41,598 nt of DNA, taken from an uncultured Alistipes sp. (lineage in GTDB: Bacteria > Bacteroidota > Bacteroidia > Bacteroidales > Rikenellaceae). The position numbers were made by a program, and so were the translations under genes. A model generated the notes under the pieces. It did not search any database. It was not told the origin of the DNA and saw only the letters and a list, made by a program, of their open reading frames with translations. The DNA lies in the NCBI GenBank assembly GCA_949288735.1, contig CASELE010000018.1, positions 1-41,598 on the forward strand. The letters run 5' to 3'. Shown one piece after another: positions 1-6,873 of this stretch (positions within the stretch are counted from its first letter, which is position 1; each line of letters opens with the position of its first letter).

Positions 1-1
1 C

Positions 2-691
2 GCAGGCATCACGGAGGAAGGGCTCAAGCTCATAGCGGTCTACGTGGGAGTGCTGACGGCTCTTTATCTTATCAAATGGCTGAGCAGATTCGTTTCGACG
101 TACATGTTGCACGTCGCGGCGTGGAACCTCGTCAATAATACGAGGGTGAAGCTGTACGATCACATACAGCTCTCGTCGATGTCCTTTTTCAAAGACAAGC
201 AGACGGGCGATCTTCTGAGCCGCGTGGTGAACGACACGGCTAATTTCGAAATGCTCTACGCTCACGTGATACCGGAATTCATCACCAACACGCTGACATT
301 CGCCGGAGTCCTGGTGATACTTCTCGTGATGAACTGGAAACTCGCGCTGATAACGGCGGTGGTGATACCGCTCGTCGCCGTGGCGTGCGTGTATTACGCG
401 AAGAAAGTGCGACCCAATTTCAAAGCGGCGCAAAGGCTTGTGGGCGATATTTCCGCGGAGATACAGGATAACATAAGCGGAGTGTACGAGATACAGGCTT
501 TCGGTCAGGAAGCACAGGAGCATACGCACGTCGAGGAACGCGCGAAGAAGCATACCGTGGCGATACTGAAAGCGCTCAAAACTTCGGGGGTATTCCATCC
601 GCTCATCGACTTCGTGTCTTCCATGGGCACGGTGCTCGTAGTGGGCGCGGGCGGCTATCTGGCCGCGGACGGAATGCCTGCGGCGAGCGTC
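2..691 (+). pseudogene. ABC exporter transmembrane-domain fragment, cut at both ends
   Basis: The frame is already open at the window edge, so the 5' end lies outside. The residues match the membrane domain of an MsbA/multidrug-type ABC exporter: a hydrophobic helix, then SFFKDKQTGDLLSRVVND (the coupling-helix region after TM2), the helix pair around ITNTLTFAGVLVILLVMNWK, and VVGAGGYLAADG, which normally precedes the helix before the ATPase. Homology stops near 690. Downstream the frame only reads the antisense of the SulP gene until a chance stop at 971-973. Walker A, signature and Walker B motifs are all absent, so as written it cannot be functional. It is either a genomic truncation or an assembly join; see findings. 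Confidence 0.8.
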
Positions 692-2355
692 GAGGCCCGC
701 TCGAGGGCGGCGTGGATGTGCGGGCAGACGTTTTCGGCGCCGAGCAGTTCGACGAGACCCGCGTGCTCGAGCGTTGTGCGCACGCCGTCGTTCACGCCCG
801 AGAGCACGACGGTGATGCCTTCGCGTCGCGACATGTCGCACAGCGTCGTGAGGTTGTGCAGTCCCGTGGAGTCGATGAAGGGGACGCGCCGCATGCGCAC
901 CACGCGTACGCGCGGACGGTCGCCCATCTGGGCCATCACCTCCTCGAACTTGGTGGCGATGCCGAAGAAGTAGGGACCGTTGATTTCGTAGACCTCGACG
1001 CCGTCGGGAACCGTGAGATGCTCTTCGTGCAGCTGTACGTCGAGTCCGGCGCCGGGGTCGATTTCGCTGCGGATGACCGAGATTTCGGTCGTCTCCATCA
1101 CACGCTTGAGGAAGAGCACGCCCGCGAGGAGCAGTCCGAACTCGATGGCGATGGTCAGGTCGAAGAAGACCGTGAGCAGAAAGGTGACGAGCAGCACCGT
1201 GACGTCGGCCTTCGGATTGCGGAGCTGGGCGCGGAAGGTGCGCCAGCCGCTCATGTTGTAGGAGACGACCGCCAGCACGCCCGCCAGGCAGGCCATGGGG
1301 ATGTACTGCGCCAGCGGCATCAGGAGCAGGAGGATGAGGAGCAGCACCACGGCGTGGACGATGCCCGCCACGGGGGTGCGGCCTCCGTTGTTGATGTTGG
1401 TCATCGTGCGGGCGATGGCGCCCGTGGCCGGGATGCCGCCGAAGAGGGGCACGAGCAGGTTGGCCGCACCCTGTGCGATGAGCTCGGTGTTCGAGTCGTG
1501 GCGGTCGTTCACGATGCCGTCGGCCACGGTGGCCGAGAGCAGCGACTCGATGGCGCCCAGCACGGCGATGGTGAAGGCGGCGGGCAGCAGGCTGCGCACG
1601 GCCTCCCAGTCGATCTCGGGCAGCGAGGCGGCGGGCAGTTCGGCGCGGATGGTGAAGCGGTCGCCGATGGTGTCGATGCCCTCCACGCCGCCGCAGGTGC
1701 GCAGCAGCCAGACGGCCACGGTCATGAGGACGATGGCGACGAGCGATCCCGGGACGCGGCGCGATACGCGGGGCGTCAGCACGATGACGAGGATGCTCGC
1801 GGCGGCCACGAGGACGTTCCACGGATCGATGCTGCCCAGGTGGCGTGCATAGAGGGCCCACTTGCCCACGAAGTCGCCCGGCACCGGCTCGCCGCCGTAG
1901 TCGAGCCCCAGCAGGTCGCCCACCTGCGTGGTGAAGATGGTGACGGCGATACCCGCCGTGAAGCCCACGATGATGGGGTAGGGGATGAACTTGATGACCG
2001 TACCCAGGCGGAAGAGTCCCATGAGTACGAGCAGGGCGCCCGCCATGAGCGTGGCGACCAGCAGCCCCGCCTCGCCGTACTGCTGTATGATGCCGTAGAC
2101 GATGACGATGAAGGCACCCGTGGGGCCGCCGATCTGCACGCGGCTGCCGCCCAGCAGCGAGACGACGAAGCCGGCGATGACGGCCGTGAGGATGCCCTTC
2201 TCGGGCGATACGCCCGAGGCGATGCCGAAGGCGATGGCGAGCGGCAGGGCGACGATGCCGACGATGAGGCCGGCCATGAGGTCGGAGGCGAGCGCCGGCC
2301 GGGTGTAGCCCTTCAGCGTATCGAGCAGTTTGGGCCGGAACGAAAACGTTTTCAT
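655..2355 (-). CDS. SulP-family anion transporter with C-terminal STAS domain
   Basis: This is a SulP (SLC26-type) inner-membrane anion permease, transporting sulfate, bicarbonate or a related anion; the substrate cannot be read from sequence. I start it at the ATG giving MKTFSFRPKLLDTLKGY, because the open frame upstream of it is low-complexity and lies in the intergenic region. About 400 residues of hydrophobic helices, including the family segment GGPTGAFIVIVYGI, are followed by a cytosolic STAS domain from about residue 430, with FIDSTGL near residue 495 (the anti-sigma-antagonist-like motif). The last 11 or so codons, after HAALERA, read the complement of the ABC fragment and are probably not native, so the true C-terminus is uncertain. 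It is divergent from the helix-hairpin-helix gene. Confidence 0.9.
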   Translation of the reverse strand: MKTFSFRPKLLDTLKGYTRPALASDLMAGLIVGIVALPLAIAFGIASGVSPEKGILTAVIAGFVVSLLGGSRVQIGGPTGAFIVIVYGIIQQYGEAGLLVATLMAGALLVLMGLFRLGTVIKFIPYPIIVGFTAGIAVTIFTTQVGDLLGLDYGGEPVPGDFVGKWALYARHLGSIDPWNVLVAAASILVIVLTPRVSRRVPGSLVAIVLMTVAVWLLRTCGGVEGIDTIGDRFTIRAELPAASLPEIDWEAVRSLLPAAFTIAVLGAIESLLSATVADGIVNDRHDSNTELIAQGAANLLVPLFGGIPATGAIARTMTNINNGGRTPVAGIVHAVVLLLILLLLMPLAQYIPMACLAGVLAVVSYNMSGWRTFRAQLRNPKADVTVLLVTFLLTVFFDLTIAIEFGLLLAGVLFLKRVMETTEISVIRSEIDPGAGLDVQLHEEHLTVPDGVEVYEINGPYFFGIATKFEEVMAQMGDRPRVRVVRMRRVPFIDSTGLHNLTTLCDMSRREGITVVLSGVNDGVRTTLEHAGLVELLGAENVCPHIHAALERASTLAAGIPSAAR

Positions 2356-2584
2356 CGGGTTGTGTGTGTTTGTCGGTTTTTTGTTTCGAGGGGGCGAAAT
2401 TAGTGAAAATAGTTCTGCGTTGTGCTCCGGCCGCGAAAAATATCGTCCCCGCGGACCTTCGTGCGGGTTGACCGCGTGCGGCGGCGGCTCCGAGCTGCCG
2501 CCGGCCACGGACCGCGCATTCGCCTTCCGGAATTCGGACTGCGGGCGTTCGGTCGCTCCCGGCCGCGATATCGGCCCGGTCGAC

Positions 2585-2615
2585 TTGTGCGGTTGCTCCG
2601 GATTGCCTATCTTTG
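2585..2615 (+). promoter_or_regulatory. Promoter of the helix-hairpin-helix gene
   Basis: A -33 TTG (2585-2587) and a -7 TATCTTTG (2608-2615) are separated by 20 bp, the Bacteroidota sigma-70 arrangement. The -7 box overlaps an in-frame TTG codon at 2613, which rules that codon out as a start. The rest of the 308-bp gap between the divergent genes shows nothing else clear; TAATTTCG (minus strand, 2402-2395) is a possible weak -7 box for the SulP gene. Confidence 0.6.
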
Positions 2616-2663
2616 TGCGACGCGGCGCCCCTTCCGGCGTGTGGCGCCGCACCTCCGCCGACC

Positions 2664-3713
2664 GTGAAACCTCTCTTCTCCGACCGCGAACTGCGCGGAC
2701 TCGTCGTCTTCCTGCCGCTGGCGGGGCTCTTCATCGTGGGGGCGCTGCTGGTCCGTCCGCGGCCGAAACCCGAATCGGTGGAGTGGGCGGTGGCGATGGC
2801 CGAGGAGCGGGCCGAGAGCGTCGAGCTCTTCCGCTTCGACCCCAATACGATCGACTACGAGGGACTGCGGCGGCTGGGGCTCGCCAAGCGCGAGGCGGTG
2901 AGTCTGCTCAAATACCGTGCGTCGGGCAAGGTATTCCGCATTCCTGAGGATGTGGCCACCTGCTACGGCTTCAGCGACTCGCTCTACATGAGGCTCGCCC
3001 CCTACATACGTATCGGCCGTGAGTACGCCCTTGTCCCCGCCTCCCGCCGCAGCGAGCGGCCGGCGCGCAGGCCGCTCGAACCCGAACCATTCCTGGTCGA
3101 CACGGTTTCGGCGCTCTATCTGCGGGCCATCGGGGCCCTGTCGAAGCGTCAGGCCGAAGCCTTCGTGCGCTGGCGCGATCTGCGCGGCATCCGCGACATG
3201 GAGGAGCTGCGCGCCTGCTATGTCGTCTCCGACTCGGTGGCTCGCGCGCTCGAGCCCTACGTGCGCTTCGCCGAACGGCCCGATCCGGTCGAACGGCCCG
3301 TCGAACTGAACGGAGCCGATTCCGCGGCGCTGGTCTCCGTCTTCGGCATCGGGGCGCGGAGCGCCGCGGCGATTCTGCGCTACCGCGAGCGGCTCGGCGG
3401 CTTCTGCCGCGTGGAGCAGCTGGCCGAGATTCCGCAGGTCACGGAGCGCAATTACGAGATGATTGTGAAACAAATTGTGTGCGACAGTTGCAAAATTCGG
3501 AAAATTGATATTAACTTTGCAACTCCGGACGCCTTGGCGGGTCACCCCTATATCCCGCCGCGCGTTTTGCGGAAGCTGCTTCGGCAGCGACAACTGAAAG
3601 GAGGCTGGAGAGACGTCGAGGAGATGACCGTTGAGGGCATATTGACCCGGGAGGAGGCAGCGCGGCTGGCTCCCTATCTCCGTTTCGACGGATACGAGGC
3701 ACCAGAACAGTAG
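2664..3713 (+). CDS. Helix-hairpin-helix (ComEA-like) repeat protein with N-terminal membrane anchor
   Basis: The protein has 349 residues from a GTG start. One hydrophobic helix at about residues 12-30 anchors it, and the remainder is four degenerate helix-hairpin-helix units, roughly at 55-118, 138-205, 215-280 and 285-345. The third has the clearest hairpin (VFGIGARSAAAILRYR) and the last begins IDINFATPDAL. HhH units of this class bind DNA backbone non-specifically, as in ComEA. Bacteroidota commonly carry such membrane-anchored multi-HhH proteins of unproven function, so a role in DNA uptake or handling is only an inference. The start was chosen because the promoter -7 box lies at 2608-2615 and the hydrophobic anchor follows directly. 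rpsU begins 89 bp downstream. Confidence 0.8.
   Translation: MKPLFSDRELRGLVVFLPLAGLFIVGALLVRPRPKPESVEWAVAMAEERAESVELFRFDPNTIDYEGLRRLGLAKREAVSLLKYRASGKVFRIPEDVATCYGFSDSLYMRLAPYIRIGREYALVPASRRSERPARRPLEPEPFLVDTVSALYLRAIGALSKRQAEAFVRWRDLRGIRDMEELRACYVVSDSVARALEPYVRFAERPDPVERPVELNGADSAALVSVFGIGARSAAAILRYRERLGGFCRVEQLAEIPQVTERNYEMIVKQIVCDSCKIRKIDINFATPDALAGHPYIPPRVLRKLLRQRQLKGGWRDVEEMTVEGILTREEAARLAPYLRFDGYEAPEQ
3488..3519 (+). promoter_or_regulatory. Possible internal promoter for rpsU
   Basis: Inside the 3' part of the HhH gene, TTG (3488-3490), a 21-bp spacer and TAACTTTG (3512-3519) match the Bacteroidota -33/-7 pattern. They sit in a locally AT-rich stretch (about 3445-3525) within otherwise GC-rich coding sequence. 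rpsU starts 284 bp downstream and has no recognisable -7 box in its own 89-bp upstream gap. The -7 match also encodes the conserved N-F-A of the HhH unit, so coincidence is possible. Confidence 0.35.
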
Positions 3714-3802
3714 ACGAGACCCCTCCGTGTCGGAGGCGCGCAGCGGCGGTGCGGCCGCGGAAAATGAGAAGGAAACAAGAACACGAAAAAAAGAAGAATA
3801 CC

Positions 3803-3994
3803 ATGATTATCATGCAGGTAAAGGAGGGCGAGAACATCGAGCGCGCCCTCAAGAAGTTCAAACGTAAATACGAGCGTACGGGTGTGCTGAAGGAGCTCCG
3901 TCGCCGTCAGTATTTCACCAAACCTTCGGTAGCGAAGCGCGAGGCCAAGCTTCATGCCATCTACGTGGAGCATACCTACCGCGACGAGGAGTAG
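3803..3994 (+). CDS. rpsU: 30S ribosomal protein S21
   Basis: This is a 63-residue S21, a small basic protein of the 30S platform near the anti-Shine-Dalgarno end of 16S rRNA. VKEGENIERALKKFKRKYER, followed by a TKPSVAKREAKLHAIYV tail, is the Bacteroidota form. I start at MIIMQVKEG because the family begins there. An upstream ATG at 3749 would add an 18-residue basic extension encoded by an A-rich leader that looks untranslated. A 15-bp perfect terminator follows 20 bp after the stop. Confidence 0.95.
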   Translation: MIIMQVKEGENIERALKKFKRKYERTGVLKELRRRQYFTKPSVAKREAKLHAIYVEHTYRDEE

Positions 3995-4014
3995 TCCCGT
4001 GCGGGTGACCCTTC

Positions 4015-4055
4015 GGCGGAGGAGCGATCATTCCGATCGCTCCTCCGCCCTTTTT
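4015..4055 (+). terminator. Intrinsic terminator after rpsU
   Basis: A perfect 15-bp GC-rich stem (4015-4029 with 4035-4049) with loop ATTCC is followed by C and five T residues. It ends the HhH-rpsU transcript and separates it from the convergent outer-membrane gene. Confidence 0.9.
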
Positions 4056-4091
4056 ATACCTCCGCCGACTCCTCCCGTATCCGGGCCCCCT

Positions 4092-6107
4092 TTATTCGAA
4101 GGCGAGAGCTTCGGGTCGTGAGGGGATGTAGCGCCACTCCTCGAAGCGGCGCTGGTTCGACACGTTCGCGTAGCGGCTGTCGAGCCAGCCCCGTTTGCCG
4201 AACGAGAAGCCCAGTTCGAACTGTACGGCACTGAATATGAGCCGTTCGTTACGCAGCCGGACTCCGATGCCGAACGAGGCGAAGAACTCGTTGCGGAAAG
4301 GGTTGGGGTCGTCGCCCAGCAGACCGAAGTCGGCGAAGCCGAAGAGGGCGATGCGGAAGCCGAGCGGCTGGTAGGGGGTGAAGAGCACGGTCTCGGTATT
4401 CAGTATCGCACGCGTGCGTCCGGCGGAATTCTCGCGCAGCGTGCGGATTCCGTTCTCGTCGGTGAAGCGTATCGTCTCGTTGCTGCCGGCGTAGCGGTTC
4501 CAACCCTGCGTGTAGTTGAGCGAAAGGAACTGGCGGATGCGGCTGCGCCGTGCGATGAAGAGGTTCGAGATCCAGCGTGCATCCACATCCACGGCGCTGC
4601 GCCGCCACGCCCCCGTGCGGGGGTCGATATAGCTGCCCAGCGTGAAGCCGCCCATGACGTAGCCGACAGGAAGGAAGCCGCCCGCGCGGAGCGCCGGTCC
4701 CAGGTAGAGCAGCCGCTCGAACTCGTTCCACGTATAGCCGCCGACCAGTGAGGCGTTATAGCCGGTGGCGAGAAATTCGCGCGTGCCGTAGCCGTAGACG
4801 AGGTTGGCCGTGTAGAAACGTTCGCGGTAGAGTCCCACGCCCAGCAGCAGCTCGTCGCGATCGTGGAAGAGCGGGTTGAGCCGCGGCGCGACTTCGGGAC
4901 GCAGTCCGAAGCGGGCGCGCCGGTAGTGTCCCGTGAAGAAGAGGCTCGAACGTATCGGCGCGATTTGGCGCGATCGGCCGCCCCATAGTTCGAAGGAGCG
5001 GATGCGGGCCAGTGTCGCGGTGTCGAGATCGGAACGGTACCACTTCTCCTTCACGTTGTCGTAGGAGATGCCCGCCTCGTAGTCGGTCGGCCGGATGAAC
5101 TCCTTGCGGACGGCCATGCGGAGCTCGGAATTGTAGAAGTCGCGGCCCGCCGAGAAGTCGGCCGTGAAGAAGCTGCCCAGTATGTTGGGGATCTCGTAGG
5201 AGACGATGTTGCCGCCGTAGCCGAAGTCGTTGCGATTGAAGTGGGTGTTGATGCGCAACGTATTGCCCGAGCCGAGTATGTTGGCGTCGTAGACGCCGAC
5301 CATGGTGCGCCCTTCGCCGTGTAGCGAACCGTCGGCACTGATGCTCCAGCTGTCGCGCGTGCGTACGGTGAGGTGTACCGTAGTGGTGTCGAACGGGTCG
5401 ACGAAGGCGCTGATGCCGACGTCGGAGAGATAGCTCCGTTCGCGCAGCAGCCGCATGTTGCGCACGAGCTGTTCGGGATCGACCGGATCCCCCTCACGGA
5501 AGAGCAGGTCGCGTCGGATGACCCGTTCGCGGGTCAGGACGTGGATGCGGTTGCCCGTCCGTTCGAACCAGTTGCCGTCGGTCCGGAAAACGGCATCGCG
5601 CACGATGGTGATACGTCCGATGCGCTTGCCGGCATATGGCTCGAAGAGACGGCTCTCTTCGATGACGCGGCCGCTCGAGGTGGTGTCGAGCGTGCGGTGC
5701 CTGAAGAGCGTGCGGTAGATGAAGCGCGATACGGTGCGGCTCTTCATCTTGCGCGCGATGCTGTCGTAGAGCCGGTTGTTGCGATACTCGATGCGCAGGC
5801 GCATGCTGTCGACCTCCTGTCCGTAGCGGAGTATGTCGGCAACGGGCGGCCGGACGGGGTGGATGAGTTCGATGTTCCGGGCCGGAACGACCCCCGTGTC
5901 CGCCCGGCATGTCGTGTCGCGCTTTGCGGTCCGCGGGTCCGGGCATGCCGCGGTTCGGCCGTTGTCCGGAACGGCGTTCCGTATGGTGTCGGCGCGCTCT
6001 CCGACGGCTGCGGATGTCGCGGGAAATGCCTGCACGATTCCTCCTCCGGCCGGAAACAGGAGCAGGAGCAGGAGGAGCAGGGCGGCGGGCGGGCGGCGGA
6101 GCGGCAT
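4092..6107 (-). CDS. Outer-membrane beta-barrel protein with POTRA-like domain (Omp85/BamA-like)
   Basis: The 671-residue product begins with a strong signal peptide (a run of eight leucines, then FPAGGGIVQA), which sets the start at 6107 instead of the longer frame from 6161. Residues of roughly 150-270 look like a POTRA module (IGRITIVRDAVF, then a helix with LRERSYLSDVGISAFVD and a strand TTVHLTVRTRDSWS). The remainder alternates polar and aromatic strands, as in a beta-barrel. Omp85 proteins insert or secrete proteins or lipids at the outer membrane. Only one or two POTRA units are evident, fewer than the five of a typical BamA, and the final residues are not a canonical aromatic signature. 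I therefore read it as an accessory Omp85-like surface antigen of unknown substrate. Confidence 0.65.
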   Translation of the reverse strand: MPLRRPPAALLLLLLLLFPAGGGIVQAFPATSAAVGERADTIRNAVPDNGRTAACPDPRTAKRDTTCRADTGVVPARNIELIHPVRPPVADILRYGQEVDSMRLRIEYRNNRLYDSIARKMKSRTVSRFIYRTLFRHRTLDTTSSGRVIEESRLFEPYAGKRIGRITIVRDAVFRTDGNWFERTGNRIHVLTRERVIRRDLLFREGDPVDPEQLVRNMRLLRERSYLSDVGISAFVDPFDTTTVHLTVRTRDSWSISADGSLHGEGRTMVGVYDANILGSGNTLRINTHFNRNDFGYGGNIVSYEIPNILGSFFTADFSAGRDFYNSELRMAVRKEFIRPTDYEAGISYDNVKEKWYRSDLDTATLARIRSFELWGGRSRQIAPIRSSLFFTGHYRRARFGLRPEVAPRLNPLFHDRDELLLGVGLYRERFYTANLVYGYGTREFLATGYNASLVGGYTWNEFERLLYLGPALRAGGFLPVGYVMGGFTLGSYIDPRTGAWRRSAVDVDARWISNLFIARRSRIRQFLSLNYTQGWNRYAGSNETIRFTDENGIRTLRENSAGRTRAILNTETVLFTPYQPLGFRIALFGFADFGLLGDDPNPFRNEFFASFGIGVRLRNERLIFSAVQFELGFSFGKRGWLDSRYANVSNQRRFEEWRYIPSRPEALAFE

Positions 6108-6219
6108 CGGCAAATCGGGTCTTCTTTTGTGCGTCGGCTGCCCCTTGGACCGCCTGCGCACCCCATCTGTTTCGTGTTCCGGCTCGGGACGGCCCGGACC
6201 GGAGCGCGGAAACGCTTGT

Positions 6220-6227
6220 CAAATATA
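6220..6227 (-). promoter_or_regulatory. -7 element upstream of the outer-membrane barrel gene
   Basis: TATATTTG on the minus strand matches TAnnTTTG. It lies 112 bp before the chosen start. A TTTG at 6245-6242 is too close (14 bp) to be a canonical -33 box. Confidence 0.45.
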
Positions 6228-6320
6228 ACGTATTTTTCGCCCAAAAAGGTGCGGTGCGGAGTGAAATATCACGAGTCGTTCTCCGGGGCCACAAGCCTCT
6301 GCGCCGGAGCGGCAGAAAGC

Positions 6321-6356
6321 GGGAGAGGCCGTCTGCCACTGCAGACGGCCTCTCCC
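6321..6356 (-). terminator. Terminator after the DksA-like gene
   Basis: A perfect 16-bp stem (6321-6336 with 6341-6356) with a 4-nt loop is followed on the minus strand by GCTTTCT. It lies 54 bp past the stop of the DksA-like gene. The 302-bp gap between the two minus-strand genes holds this hairpin and the -7 element at 6220 and nothing else recognised. Confidence 0.75.
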
Positions 6357-6409
6357 GTACTCTTCCGCACGCATCTTCCCCGACCGGGGCGTTGCGTGGA
6401 GCCTGAGCA

Positions 6410-6790
6410 CTATTTGCGCCGCTCCTTCGCCTCGATGCACTCGGTGGCGTGGGGCACCTTCATCAGCCGCTCCTTCGGTATCAGCTTGCCGGTGGTCTTG
6501 CAGATGCCGTAGGTCTTGTTCTCGATGCGCACGAGTGCCATCTCGAGATTGCGGATGAACTTCAGCTGGTGTGCGGCCAGACGACCGCTCTCCTCTTTCG
6601 AGAGGGTCGTGGCACCCTCTTCGAGCACCTTGAACGTGGGCGATGTATCCTCGGTGTCGTTGTCGGCCGTGTGGGTAATGGTGGCGCGCAGCAGCTCGTA
6701 GTCCGCGCGTGCATTCTCCAGCTTTTTCAGAATCAGCTGTTTGAACTCTTCGAGTTCGGCGTCGCTGTAGCGTGTTCTCTCGTCTGCCAT
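6410..6790 (-). CDS. DksA/TraR-family regulator with a half zinc finger
   Basis: The 126-residue product has the DksA/TraR layout: an N-terminal coiled-coil hairpin (helices around residues 9-40 and 65-90) and a C-terminal globular tip containing YGICKTTGKLIPKERLMKVP. DksA-type proteins enter the RNA polymerase secondary channel and adjust initiation, often with ppGpp. Here each zinc-binding Cys pair keeps only one cysteine (ICKTTG and TECIEA), so a canonical four-Cys zinc site is missing, a form I associate with Bacteroidota homologues. It lies 83 bp after ileS and has its own promoter and terminator, which suggests separate regulation. Confidence 0.85.
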   Translation of the reverse strand: MADERTRYSDAELEEFKQLILKKLENARADYELLRATITHTADNDTEDTSPTFKVLEEGATTLSKEESGRLAAHQLKFIRNLEMALVRIENKTYGICKTTGKLIPKERLMKVPHATECIEAKERRK

Positions 6791-6825
6791 GATGCTTCGT
6801 ATTATAAATACGTTAATACTTTAAG

Positions 6826-6857
6826 TAAAAGTAAGCATTTTCCGCGAATCCGCCAAA
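6826..6857 (-). promoter_or_regulatory. Promoter of the DksA-like gene
   Basis: On the minus strand TTTG (6857-6854) is followed after 20 bp by TACTTTTA (6833-6826), one base from TAnnTTTG, in an AT-rich gap after ileS. The ATG follows 35 bp downstream. Confidence 0.6.
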
Positions 6858-6873
6858 TTTCACGTCCGAAAAA

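Noticed and set aside
712..2403. 563-codon plus-strand open frame opposite the SulP gene
   Set aside because: It is the antisense shadow of a GC-rich gene: composition is dominated by His, Asp, Glu, Gly and Arg, with no domain or promoter.
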